In this document: positions 20,728 to 28,471 of the stretch, piece by piece
Numbering within the stretch: the first letter of the stretch is position 1
Layout of the letters: each line of letters begins with the position of its first letter
DNA from: a virus
Virus record (IMG/VR): IMGVR_UViG_3300025000_002500
Coordinates: 1 to 45,107 of that record
DNA: 45,107 bases
Strand: one strand, 5' to 3'
The notes under the pieces: model-generated
What the model was told of the DNA's origin: nothing
Database searches by the model: none
The model's input: only the letters and a program-made list of their open reading frames with translations
Translations under genes and position numbers: made by a program

Positions 20728-23667
20728 GTGAGTCAGAACGTTAGAGATTTTATAGAGAACATTAGGGACAGAGCGTCGATCGAGGAAGTTGTTGGGAAGG
20801 TTGTTCGGTTATCTTCCGGCAGCCGGCCGATCGGGCTCTGTCCTTTTCATAGTGAGGACGGACCTTCGTTTACTGTGTATCCGGAGCAGGGGAGATTCCG
20901 CTGCTTCGGATGCGGGGTTGGGGGGTCCGTTTTTGATTTTGTGATGCTCCAGGAGGGGGTTGACTTCTGGGAGGCGGCAGTGAGGCTGGGGGATCGGTAT
21001 GGGATTCCTCTACCGGAGTACTCCGCTAAGGATCAGGCGGTGGTGGCGAAGGAGAGCGAGGTCCGGGAGATCCTGGGCCGGTTTGTGGTGGCGTCGCACC
21101 AGAAGCTGCTAAAGTGTCCGGAGGCGCTGGAGTATTTGCATTCCCGTGGAATCACGGATGAGTCGATTCGGGAGTATCAGCTCGGGCTTGGAGTTGGGAT
21201 CAGCTCTAAGGCAAAGCATCCGGACGTCCGGAGTAAGGCAGTCGAGGCGGGGCTGATATCTGTCAAGGACGGCCGTGAGTTCGAGTTGATGAAGGGTCGG
21301 TTGATTTGTCCAATCATCCGGAATGGGCGCGTGGTGCAGATCACGGGGCGGCTGATGCCGGACGCCGAGGGGGAGCGCGGGAAGAGGAAATCGCCGAAGT
21401 ATCTTGGCCTGGCGGATAAGGGGTTTACTCCAAAGCAGCCGTTGAACTCACATCGACTGAGGGAAAAGCACGTTGCGCTGGTCGAGGGCTATATAGATTG
21501 CATACTCCTGGAGCAGGAGGGGATTGCGGCTAGTGCGACCACCGGAACGGTGTTTAAGGACGAATGGCTGAGGTATTGCGGGAAGGATACTCGGTTTTCG
21601 CTGTGCTACGACACTGATGCTAATCAGGCTGGTCAGCAGGCGAACGAGAAGATAGGTCAGGTGTTTTTTGATGCCGGGCGTGCTGTGGAGGTGTTGGAGC
21701 TTCCTATGGGGCATGACCCGGCTTCTTATGTTTTGGCGAACGGTGGGGATGCGTTTCGATCGGAGCTGGCGCAGGCAAAACAGTACATTTCCTATTGGAT
21801 CCACCGGCAGCCGGCATCTAGTACGGCTCACGACGTGGAGAGGATCCTACAGTCTGCGTATGGGATGCTGGCCAGGCTGGACAAGGGGATTCGCGGGCGG
21901 TATGTGGCTGAGCTGGCCGCGTACTTTAAGCTGACCAGAGGGGATGTTCGGGATGGGCTGTCGGACTATTTGAAGCGACCGGCGAACATCGAACATTCAA
22001 CATCGAACGTTGAACGGGGGGAGTCGGCGGGTGGAGATGGTCACCAGGTGGGGGAGGTGGCTGATGATGATGGGCGGCCGGTTGTGTACGCGGACAATGA
22101 GGACCTGGACGTGACGACGCTGCAAGTCGTAGAGGCGGTAAAGTCTAAGAATTCGGAGTGTCCGATCTACTTCCGCCAGGGCGGTGTGCCCATACGGCTG
22201 CGTTTGGATGATAACGGGGCTACTACGGCTCAGCGGTGGACGCTGGATATCGCTCGTCATGAGCTGGTGCAGATCATCTCCTGGCGGCGCACGGTCCACA
22301 AGAAGGGTGGGGGCTCGTTTGATGTGGTGGCCACTCCGAAGGATGTGCAGATCCGGAACTTCCTTTCTACGAAAGATATGCCGCTGCCGATTCTCTCCAG
22401 GATAACCGATGTGCCGGTATTTGCTCCGGATGGCAGCCTGCAGACCGAACCTGGATACCACGCGGCGTCCAGGACGTATTATGTGCCGGCTGCCGGGCTG
22501 GAGATTCCGCCTGTTCCTGACTCGCCGACACCTATGGATATGAAAAAGGCTATCGATACCTTTGACGATGTGGTGTGCGATTTCCCGTTTGTGGCAGCGG
22601 CTGATAAGGCGCATGCGTTTTGTTTGTGGCTGCTGGCCTTTGTGCGAGACATGATTCCAGGGTCGACACCGATGCATTTGATCGAAGCGCCTTCTCCGGG
22701 TTCCGGAAAAGGGCTGCTGATGGATGCGCTGGTACTGCCTTCGGTCGGCAGCCATGTCGGATCTGTTACTCAGGCGACCGACGAGGATGAGTGGCGAAAG
22801 AGGCTGACCTCGGTGATCATCAAAGGGCAACAGGTAGTTATGATCGATAACGTAACCAGGATGCTTGACTCGGGGACGCTGGCATCCGCATTGACGCAGC
22901 TCGTCTGGGAGGACCGTATTCTGGGGCGGTCTGAGAGCGTGGATGTGCCGGTGCGCTGTATCTGGGTGTGTACGGCGAATAACCCGGCGATGAGTACGGA
23001 GATCGCCAGGCGGTGTATCCGGGTGCGCATCGATCCGAAGAGGGACCAGCCGTGGAATCGCTCGGGCTTCCGGCATGTGGATCTGCGGACGTACGTGCTG
23101 TCGTGCCGGGCAGAGATGATCTGGGCGGCTTTGACGATCGTCCGCGGGTGGATAGCTGCGGGGATGAAGCCGTATTCGGGGAAGGTGCTGGGGTCGTTTG
23201 AGCAGTGGACTCGGGTGCTCGGGGGGATCTGCGAGCATGTGGGGATAGAGGGCTTCCTGGGGAACTTGTTGGAGCTGTACGAGCAGGCGGATGTGGAGGG
23301 TCAGCAGTGGAGGGCCTTTGTTGAGCAGTGGTGGGAGGCGTTTCGTGATCGGCAGATCGGGGTTTCGGAGCTGTTTGAGATTGCGGAGAAATCCGATCTG
23401 TTCAACTTCGGGAAGGTGTCGGATCATTCGAAGAAGATCTCGTTTGGGCGGAAACTGGGGGCTCAGCGGGATAGGGTGATTGGGGATTTCCAGGTGCTGC
23501 AGAGTCCTCAGAAGAAAGCGCGGGCAGTGCAGTGGATGCTTAAGAGGGTGTCTGGTGATGACGCTGAGGATTCGAAGGCGGGGTCTATGATGACGGAGGA
23601 GCTGCCGATGTATGAGGATGATATCCCGCAGGAGTATCAGGAGTATGAGGAAGGTGAGATAGAATGA
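20728..23667 (+). CDS. Primase-helicase fusion protein
   Basis: It encodes 979 residues. GTG 20728 is chosen because AGGA lies 7 bp upstream; GTG 20722 is too close. The N-terminus is a DnaG-type CHC2 zinc finger with C38-H41-C59-C62. A TOPRIM domain follows, with LVEGYIDCIL (about 250) and CYDTDANQAGQQ (about 290-300). Residues about 418-430 come from a heptamer array. The C-terminal half holds a P-loop ATPase with EAPSPGSGKGLL (about 652-663) and MIDNVTRM (about 703). It resembles a D5/SF3-like replicative helicase or primase-associated ATPase. It should prime and unwind phage DNA at the origin. No separate phage polymerase gene is seen, so host polymerase is probably recruited. Confidence 0.87.
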   Translation: MSQNVRDFIENIRDRASIEEVVGKVVRLSSGSRPIGLCPFHSEDGPSFTVYPEQGRFRCFGCGVGGSVFDFVMLQEGVDFWEAAVRLGDRYGIPLPEYSAKDQAVVAKESEVREILGRFVVASHQKLLKCPEALEYLHSRGITDESIREYQLGLGVGISSKAKHPDVRSKAVEAGLISVKDGREFELMKGRLICPIIRNGRVVQITGRLMPDAEGERGKRKSPKYLGLADKGFTPKQPLNSHRLREKHVALVEGYIDCILLEQEGIAASATTGTVFKDEWLRYCGKDTRFSLCYDTDANQAGQQANEKIGQVFFDAGRAVEVLELPMGHDPASYVLANGGDAFRSELAQAKQYISYWIHRQPASSTAHDVERILQSAYGMLARLDKGIRGRYVAELAAYFKLTRGDVRDGLSDYLKRPANIEHSTSNVERGESAGGDGHQVGEVADDDGRPVVYADNEDLDVTTLQVVEAVKSKNSECPIYFRQGGVPIRLRLDDNGATTAQRWTLDIARHELVQIISWRRTVHKKGGGSFDVVATPKDVQIRNFLSTKDMPLPILSRITDVPVFAPDGSLQTEPGYHAASRTYYVPAAGLEIPPVPDSPTPMDMKKAIDTFDDVVCDFPFVAAADKAHAFCLWLLAFVRDMIPGSTPMHLIEAPSPGSGKGLLMDALVLPSVGSHVGSVTQATDEDEWRKRLTSVIIKGQQVVMIDNVTRMLDSGTLASALTQLVWEDRILGRSESVDVPVRCIWVCTANNPAMSTEIARRCIRVRIDPKRDQPWNRSGFRHVDLRTYVLSCRAEMIWAALTIVRGWIAAGMKPYSGKVLGSFEQWTRVLGGICEHVGIEGFLGNLLELYEQADVEGQQWRAFVEQWWEAFRDRQIGVSELFEIAEKSDLFNFGKVSDHSKKISFGRKLGAQRDRVIGDFQVLQSPQKKARAVQWMLKRVSGDDAEDSKAGSMMTEELPMYEDDIPQEYQEYEEGEIE
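21981..22015 (+). repeat. Heptamer array 1 (in primase-helicase)
   Basis: Five 7-bp units, GGCGAAC-ATCGAAC-ATTCAAC-ATCGAAC-GTTGAAC, are read in frame as ANIEHSTSNVER. They lie between the primase and ATPase parts of the protein, a place that tolerates added linker. Confidence 0.82.
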
Positions 23668-24011
23668 TGCCAGGGTCGGGATCGGCGGCGGAGGAGTTGA
23701 TCAGGATACTGAAGGAGTGCAACGTTGAGTTGTTCGTACTGGATGGGGCGCTCAAGTATCGGGGGCCGAAGGAGATTGTGGCGTCGGCTAGACAGGACCT
23801 GGTGGAGTATAAGGAAGATCTGCTTAGGCTTGTTCCACAGAGGCATAGCAGGGCTCTGGCGTGTGGGAACTGCGGGAAGAATGTGTGGCGGCATGAGCAG
23901 CTTGCGTATGATGGCGCTGGTGGAGATGTGTGCGCTGGGTGTTGTCACGCGGTTAGGTTGGATGTTGTACGTTCGACGGCTAGCGTTCAGCATTCGACAT
24001 TGAACATTTAG
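23664..24011 (+). CDS. TubC-like docking domain plus zinc ribbon (115 aa)
   Basis: Residues about 9-56 (AEELIRILKECNVELFVLDGALKYRGPKEIVASARQDLVEYKEDLLRLV, a long pattern given here by its ends AEELIRIL and DLLRLV) resemble the TubC N-terminal docking fold that mediates protein-protein contact. A four-Cys ribbon follows (CGNCGK ... CAGCC, about 67-93). The C-terminus, VRSTASVQHSTLNI, is translated from heptamer array 2. The ATG overlaps the primase-helicase stop, so it is coupled and may bind that replication protein. Confidence 0.55.
   Translation: MMPGSGSAAEELIRILKECNVELFVLDGALKYRGPKEIVASARQDLVEYKEDLLRLVPQRHSRALACGNCGKNVWRHEQLAYDGAGGDVCAGCCHAVRLDVVRSTASVQHSTLNI
23971..24005 (+). repeat. Heptamer array 2 (in zinc-ribbon protein)
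   Basis: Five 7-bp units, GTTCGAC-GGCTAGC-GTTCAGC-ATTCGAC-ATTGAAC, form the end of the reading frame. The peptide is RSTASVQHSTLN. This is the most diverged of the four arrays. Confidence 0.72.
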
Positions 24012-24033
24012 GAGATTTGGAGAGGAGAGAGGC

Positions 24034-24273
24034 ATGGATGCATTGCGTATGGATGGGTCGCTTGAGAAGGTCGGGCGGCGGTATCGGGCGGTGGCCAGGT
24101 TGTTCGAGGGTGGTCGGTTGATCCGGGTGATCGAGTCGGAGGATACCTGGCGGAGGCCTCGGGAGGCGTTGAGGAAGAGTCGGTGGCTGCAGTCGGAGCT
24201 GCTTGTTGAGGCTGGTCGGATCTTGCTGGAGCATTATCGGCGGATGGCTGTGGAGGAGGGTTCTTATGCCTGA
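24034..24273 (+). CDS. Unknown basic protein (79 aa)
   Basis: GGAGAGGAGAG precedes the ATG. The protein is rich in Arg and helical (RRYRAVARLFEGG, WRRPREALRKSRWLQSELLVEAGRILLEHYRRM). It may bind nucleic acid by charge, but no motif is recognised. Its end overlaps the ParB start by 8 bp, which couples translation. Confidence 0.58.
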   Translation: MDALRMDGSLEKVGRRYRAVARLFEGGRLIRVIESEDTWRRPREALRKSRWLQSELLVEAGRILLEHYRRMAVEEGSYA

Positions 24274-26302
24274 GGTGGGGCAGTATCTGAAGGGGATGCC
24301 GAATACTGATACGGCTAGGATCTATGAGAGTATTGAGTCTCCGGATGGTGACGGCTGGATCATTGCCTGGCGGACTCAATATGGAGACAAGCATCATCCG
24401 GTGAAGAAGCTGGGAACGTGTGATACCGTCGAGCAGGCCGATCAGAAGCTCAGAGAATATGCCTGCACGCAGGGCATGGAGGAGTGGATCCCGTATCCGG
24501 AACCCACAAAGCATGGACAGACTGGGTGTTGGGAGCGAGTGAAGGCGCTTCCGGTAGAGGGTGAGGGAACATCGAACGTTGAACTTTCAGCTTCGAGCGT
24601 CGAATTGGTAGGAGATGCTGCCTGCACTGATTCCGGGCGGAATGCGGGGGAGCTTCGGGTTATTGCGGTGTCATCGATTATAGCCGGGCGCAATCCCAGG
24701 ACGGAATTCGATATGGTAGCGCTGGGGGAGCTGGCGGACAGCATTGCGGCGAATGGGGTGATCGAGCCGATTGTGGTTCGCCCGATCGATGACAACTACG
24801 AGATCATTGCGGGGGAGAGGCGTTGGCGGGCTAGTCAGATGGCTGGGTTGACGGAGATCCCGTGCGTGGTGAGGTTCGATCTGGAGGATCGGGATGCGAT
24901 GGTACTGGCGCTGGAGGAGAATCTAAGGCGCAGGGATCTGAATCCGTTCGAGGTGGCGGAGGGCATCCAGGCGCTGCTCGAGATGGGGGTCACACAGAAG
25001 GAGCTGGAGCAGAAGCTGGGTATGAAGCAGAGCACGATATCTAATAAGACCAGGCTGCTCAATCTGCCGGCTTCCGTGAGAGAGCATGTTTCTGCTGGAC
25101 GGTTTTCGGAGGCTCATGCGAAGGCTCTGCTGCAGTATGTCGACTATCCGGGGATTCTGCAGGCCTACACGGAATTGGCGGTGAAGGGGCTGGGGAGCAA
25201 GGACATCGAGAAGATGCAGAGCTCGCAGATCTGGGACTTTGAGCGTCAGGGGCTGGTGAAACGGTTGGACTGCTATCCACCACCGTTCGCGCACAAGGAA
25301 GTCTGCAATGGATGTAATGACCGTCGAAACTGTGGCTATGCTGTGTGCCTGAAACCGGAGTGCTTTACGGACAAGGTCAAGGAGGCAGCCCAGGAGAAGC
25401 TTCGCATCGAGGCGGAGAAGTCTGAGGCGGTGAGGAAGCAGCTCGAATGTGAGGACCAGTTACCGACTCTCAGGGATTTGGGATATGACAATTACAGGGA
25501 GCTGGGTGGGGGGCAAGGGTTTCCTCCTGGCTGTAAGAAGTTTCAGTGCGATCGGCGGAAGATGGCCAAGGATTCTTCCGGGGCATTGGTGGCGATCTGC
25601 ATCGATATGAAGTGTTATCGGGGGCTCACGATGAAGGGCACTCGGGACAAGAACAAGGTTCGCCGGCAGATGTTGGATGGTTTGCTGGGCAAGGTGGTTG
25701 AGAAGGTCCGCGGTGATACGAGGGTGGATCGATTGGCTTATGTTGCGATGCGCGGGGAGACCGGGAGCATCATGAGCGTGGAGGTTACAGCGCCGGTACT
25801 GGAGGCCATGGGGCTCATGTTCGACAGGGAGCAGCTGAAGGGTCAGGGTAACGGTCGAGACTATTTCTGGGGGCTTGTGCTGAGTTTGGGCGATGCAGAG
25901 GCGATGCTTCGGTGTGTGGCAGAGCTTGCAATCCGGCATGAGATCCGCAATGCCAGAGAGAATGACTATGGCTCACCGTGGTTAACTGAATGGTACCTAG
26001 GCAAAAAGGGGATCAAGACCTCAACCGAGCTTGAGAATCTAGACTCGGCTGGTTCTCCCCCCGCTGACAAGTTGGGGCTGATGGCTGGTTCTCCTGCTGA
26101 CTTGGGGGGCAAAGGCTTAGCTGGCTCGGATTCGCAGGAGGTGGATTCTTCGGGCCAGGATGGCGCTGGGACGGCATCCGGGACGTCGGACGGGCATAGA
26201 CACTGTGATGGGTGTTCTGCGCTGCCGGATGGGTCGCACTGCATCGAGGAGCAGGTTGCGGCTCAGGGATATTGTGTGAATTGGGTAGGCATTCGGACAT
26301 AG
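24266..26302 (+). CDS. ParB-family DNA-binding protein with Cys-rich extension
   Basis: It encodes 678 residues. ATG 24266 follows GGAGGAGGG; the frame opens earlier at 24203 without a ribosome site. An N-terminal domain (1-100) of unknown type is followed by a short linker from heptamer array 3. A ParB/Srx fold then spans about 129-225 (RVIAVSSIIAGRNPR, VRPIDDNYEIIAGERRWRA, ALEENLRRRDLNPFE). The HTH is at about 240-265 (VTQKELEQKLGMKQSTISNKTRLL). Cys clusters occur at about 345-368 and 422-452, and again at the C-terminus. ParB proteins bind parS sites, and no ParA is in the window. A 405-bp non-coding region with inverted iterons follows directly and is the obvious candidate target. Roles in plasmid-like maintenance, replication control or gene regulation remain open. 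Confidence 0.82.
   Translation: MPEVGQYLKGMPNTDTARIYESIESPDGDGWIIAWRTQYGDKHHPVKKLGTCDTVEQADQKLREYACTQGMEEWIPYPEPTKHGQTGCWERVKALPVEGEGTSNVELSASSVELVGDAACTDSGRNAGELRVIAVSSIIAGRNPRTEFDMVALGELADSIAANGVIEPIVVRPIDDNYEIIAGERRWRASQMAGLTEIPCVVRFDLEDRDAMVLALEENLRRRDLNPFEVAEGIQALLEMGVTQKELEQKLGMKQSTISNKTRLLNLPASVREHVSAGRFSEAHAKALLQYVDYPGILQAYTELAVKGLGSKDIEKMQSSQIWDFERQGLVKRLDCYPPPFAHKEVCNGCNDRRNCGYAVCLKPECFTDKVKEAAQEKLRIEAEKSEAVRKQLECEDQLPTLRDLGYDNYRELGGGQGFPPGCKKFQCDRRKMAKDSSGALVAICIDMKCYRGLTMKGTRDKNKVRRQMLDGLLGKVVEKVRGDTRVDRLAYVAMRGETGSIMSVEVTAPVLEAMGLMFDREQLKGQGNGRDYFWGLVLSLGDAEAMLRCVAELAIRHEIRNARENDYGSPWLTEWYLGKKGIKTSTELENLDSAGSPPADKLGLMAGSPADLGGKGLAGSDSQEVDSSGQDGAGTASGTSDGHRHCDGCSALPDGSHCIEEQVAAQGYCVNWVGIRT
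24571..24605 (+). repeat. Heptamer array 3 (in ParB protein)
   Basis: Five 7-bp units, ATCGAAC-GTTGAAC-TTTCAGC-TTCGAGC-GTCGAAT, code for TSNVELSASSVEL in the linker before the ParB fold. The flanks (GGAAC before, TGG after) match array 4. Confidence 0.8.
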
Positions 26303-26377
26303 GGTGTCTGATGGTATTCGGCAGCCGGGCATTTGATCAGATGATCGCCGGGCGGTGGCACGTTGACAATTGGATGG

Positions 26378-26413
26378 GAGTCCAGGGTGTGAAATCTTGG
26401 GCTCCCTGGACTC
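26378..26413. repeat. 10-bp perfect inverted repeat
   Basis: GAGTCCAGGG (26378-26387) and CCCTGGACTC (26404-26413) flank a 16-nt loop. There is no T-run after it, so a transcription terminator is unlikely. TTGACA at 26363 lacks a matching -10 box. Confidence 0.65.
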
Positions 26414-26499
26414 AAATGAGGGGAAATCACGAGGGGATTGAAGGTTTTGGACGGGGTTTGGGCAGGCTTCTCCCCCCTAAAAACACCGATAGAGAAAAA

Positions 26500-26644
26500 A
26501 TGAGTATCGTGAGTAAAAATGAGTGTTACGTACTTATATCTTACGCGCATAATGCGCAAAGAGAGAAAAAAGCGATTGTATATTTTGTATTACATATGTG
26601 TAAGGGGTGGGTGGGTGACACTCACTTTCACTCACTATACTCAC
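26500..26644. repeat. Inverted iteron arms
   Basis: Arm 1 (26500-26526) and the reverse complement of arm 2 (26618-26644) agree at 23 of 27 bases. Each arm carries three GAGT units at 9- to 10-bp spacing, close to one helical turn, so a protein could bind them on one face. The 91-bp spacer is partly AT-rich and includes a 13-bp palindrome. Confidence 0.75.
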
Positions 26645-26707
26645 ATTCGCGCGTTCTGACCTGGAGATGGTGTTAGGATTGTTAAGCTTTCGTGTGGAGG
26701 TGTCGAG

Positions 26708-26926
26708 ATGGGTGTGGTTGCTCGGTGGATTACTGTGCGGAAGGTGGGAGTGTGTAATTGTGGTAAATTGATACGGGTTGGAGAGAAAGGGCTTTGGTAT
26801 GAGGTTGAGAGGGTGCTTCGGTGTGAGGAGTGTGGGGCTGGGGATTGGAAGGCCATCAAAGAGCAGAGAGCACGGTGTTTGGCTGAGCTGGAGCCCCCCG
26901 CCGACAAAGTGAGTAGTTCTAGATAA
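26708..26926 (+). CDS. Small zinc-ribbon-like protein (72 aa)
   Basis: GTGGAGGTG lies upstream of the ATG. Two CxxC-like pairs (VCNCGK at about 15-19 and CEEC at about 40-43) are separated by a basic stretch, a classic small ribbon. No other motif is seen. It lies between the iteron region and a promoter for the recombinase gene. Confidence 0.58.
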   Translation: MGVVARWITVRKVGVCNCGKLIRVGEKGLWYEVERVLRCEECGAGDWKAIKEQRARCLAELEPPADKVSSSR

Positions 26927-27013
26927 AGATAATGGTGGGGTTTGGGTTGTTTTTCGGGGTGGGATTTCGGGCGGAATGGTGCAGATTAACAAGCGATATA
27001 CTTATAAAGAGTA

Positions 27014-27042
27014 TTGCCAGTTTTGCCGAGAATGGGTATAAT
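27014..27042 (+). promoter_or_regulatory. Strong promoter for the tyrosine recombinase
   Basis: TTGCCA (27014-27019) and TATAAT (27037-27042) have 17 bp between them. The start would fall near 27049, about 70 nt before ATG 27122, with AGGAGGG as ribosome site. No immunity-type operator is visible. Confidence 0.7.
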
Positions 27043-27121
27043 TGGAGTGGTGGGTTGAGATTGGGTGGTGAAGTGCTATCTAGTCGAAAACTCGCAAGAT
27101 AATTTTTAGGAGGGCAAAACG

Positions 27122-27988
27122 ATGGGTGTTAATCTGGATGATTTTCGCGCGAAATTGGAGGTTGAGGACCTTAGTGTGTTGACGGTCCGGAACTATTGCT
27201 CGGATGTGGAGATGTTTGTGCGGTGGTTTGAGGAGACGTACGGGCAGGAGTTTGATGCATCGAGGATCGTGCAGAGAGAGGTTTCGGAGTATCGTACCTG
27301 GCTGCAGGGTGGGGAAGTGCCGGCGTCGGCTGAGACGATCAATCGGCGGCTGACTTCGCTCCGGAAGTTCTTTGGCTTTGTGGGTGAGACGAATCCGGCG
27401 AAGGGGGTGAAGGGTATCCGGGTGGTGCAGCCTGGCGTCCAGGCGTTGACGTTGACGCAGCTCCGCCGGCTGTTGCGGGAGGTACATGTTCACAAGGACG
27501 TCCGGGACATCGCGATTCTGGAAGTGCTCTGCGGGACGGGTATCCGGGTTGCGGAACTGGTGGGGTTGAAGGTGGCGGATGTAGAGATCTCCGATCGGCG
27601 TGGATCGTTGACTGTTCGATGCGGCAAGGGTAGGACGTCGAGACAGATACCGCTGAACGTGGACGTTCGGAAGGCGCTGTCGGCCTGGCTGGAAGAGCGT
27701 GGCTCGGATGAGGGTTGGTTGTTTACCGGGCAAAGGGGGCATCTGCAGACCTGCGCGATTTGGCGGATCGTGAAGAAGTATGGGGAGTATGCGGGCATCG
27801 ATGATCTAAGGGTTCATCAGCTCCGGCATACGGTGATCACCAGGATGGTGCAGGAGTTGGGGATGGATTTGCCAACGGTGGCTCGGATCTCGGGACATCG
27901 GTGTTTGGCGAGTGTGCTGAGGTATGCCGCTCCGACGCAGGATCGGATGGAGAAGGCGATGGAGGAGTTGGCGCTGGCGGGGGATTGA
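27122..27988 (+). CDS. Tyrosine recombinase (XerC/D-like)
   Basis: It encodes 288 residues. A SAM-like core-binding domain at 1-100 (LSVLTVRNYCSDVEMFVRWFEE) is followed by the catalytic domain with R142 (GTGIRVAEL), K169 (CGKGRTS), H232 and R235 (HQLRH), H259 (SGHRC) and Y268 (LRYAAP). All conserved residues are present. It is a second recombinase besides the serine integrase. Its size and place in the replication module fit a Xer-type resolvase of phage or plasmid multimers rather than an integrase. The iteron region 0.5 kb upstream is a candidate target. Confidence 0.9.
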   Translation: MGVNLDDFRAKLEVEDLSVLTVRNYCSDVEMFVRWFEETYGQEFDASRIVQREVSEYRTWLQGGEVPASAETINRRLTSLRKFFGFVGETNPAKGVKGIRVVQPGVQALTLTQLRRLLREVHVHKDVRDIAILEVLCGTGIRVAELVGLKVADVEISDRRGSLTVRCGKGRTSRQIPLNVDVRKALSAWLEERGSDEGWLFTGQRGHLQTCAIWRIVKKYGEYAGIDDLRVHQLRHTVITRMVQELGMDLPTVARISGHRCLASVLRYAAPTQDRMEKAMEELALAGD

Positions 27989-27990
27989 TC

Positions 27991-28010
27991 GAATCCAGGA
28001 GGGAGCGGGG
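27991..28010 (+). repeat. Duplicated 20-bp ribosome-site leader, copy 1
   Basis: The 20 bases ending just before ATG 28011 are repeated exactly at 28246-28265 before ATG 28268. They contain CAGGAGGGAG, so the duplication carries a strong ribosome site. Confidence 0.78.
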
Positions 28011-28229
28011 ATGACTGAGAGAATGACGGATGAGGAACGGGATCGGATTGTGGCTGAGGCGAAGGAGTTTGGGTTCGAGCAGGTTTACGAGCATTCGGGA
28101 CTGAAATGCGTGTGGATTCGGGGGCATGGCATCGAGACGGGGATAGCTAACCGGGAGTGCTGGCAGCGATTCAAGCGTCTGTTGGCTGGGGAGGAAGTGC
28201 TACAGGGGTTCATCGACATTAGGATATGA
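28011..28229 (+). CDS. Unknown small protein (72 aa)
   Basis: ATG 28011 follows the duplicated leader. Residues MTERMTDEERDRIVAEAKEFG are helical and acidic. The rest (YEHSGLKCVWIRGHGIETGIANRECWQRFKRLLAGEEV) has an aromatic alpha/beta pattern without a recognised family. It lies between recombinase and XRE regulator genes. Confidence 0.55.
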   Translation: MTERMTDEERDRIVAEAKEFGFEQVYEHSGLKCVWIRGHGIETGIANRECWQRFKRLLAGEEVLQGFIDIRI

Positions 28230-28245
28230 CGGGGGTTAGGAGATT

Positions 28246-28265
28246 GAATCCAGGAGGGAGCGGGG
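28246..28265 (+). repeat. Duplicated 20-bp ribosome-site leader, copy 2
   Basis: This is an exact copy of 27991-28010 upstream of the XRE gene. A GC pair is added before the ATG. It shows local duplication of a translation-start module. Confidence 0.78.
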
Positions 28266-28267
28266 GC

Positions 28268-28471
28268 ATGACGTTTGGGGATCGGTTGCGGGAGGCTCGT
28301 CGATCGGCGGGGTTGAGGCAGGAGGAACTGGCGGATCGGGCGGAGGTTAGTCGGGCGACTCTCTCCAGGCTGGAGAATGATGAGATCCGGCATCCGTGGA
28401 TTTCGACGGTTCTTCGCCTGGCTGGGGTGCTGGGTCGGACGGTGGAAGAGTTGTACGGAAAGAAACTTTAG
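28268..28471 (+). CDS. XRE-family regulator (67 aa)
   Basis: ATG 28268 is chosen because of the duplicated leader; the upstream frame to 28226 is unlikely. The whole protein is one helix-turn-helix of the Cro/cI type: FGDRLREARRSAGLRQEELADRAEV is the classic first part, then SRATLSRLENDEIRHPWISTVLRLAGVL. It has no extra domain. It is a third regulator in the phage and may control replication or late genes. Its target is not visible. Confidence 0.82.
   Translation: MTFGDRLREARRSAGLRQEELADRAEVSRATLSRLENDEIRHPWISTVLRLAGVLGRTVEELYGKKL

Larger units (their letters stand above)
26303..26707. other. 405-bp non-coding region, candidate origin or centromere
   Basis: No convincing gene is present. 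From left to right it holds a 10-bp perfect hairpin (26378-26387/26404-26413), an A-rich stretch, an inverted pair of GAGT iteron arms (26500-26526 and 26618-26644), a short palindrome GCGCAT-A-ATGCGC (26545-26557) and a spacer rich in A and T. It lies between parB and a tyrosine recombinase gene. Iterons with AT-rich DNA suggest replication initiation, partition or recombination. Confidence 0.5.

Noticed and set aside
21997-23427. A 476-codon frame opposite the primase-helicase gene
   Set aside because: It is the antisense shadow of a gene with clear catalytic motifs; Pro/Arg/His-rich composition is typical of such shadows in G-rich DNA.
26602-26617. G-rich run resembling a quadruplex
   Set aside because: Only three G-runs of three or more are present; four are needed.
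26212-26676. A 154-codon frame across the parB end and the iteron region
   Set aside because: It has no ribosome site of its own, overlaps parB in another frame and would code through the inverted iterons; its composition is unlike the neighbouring proteins.
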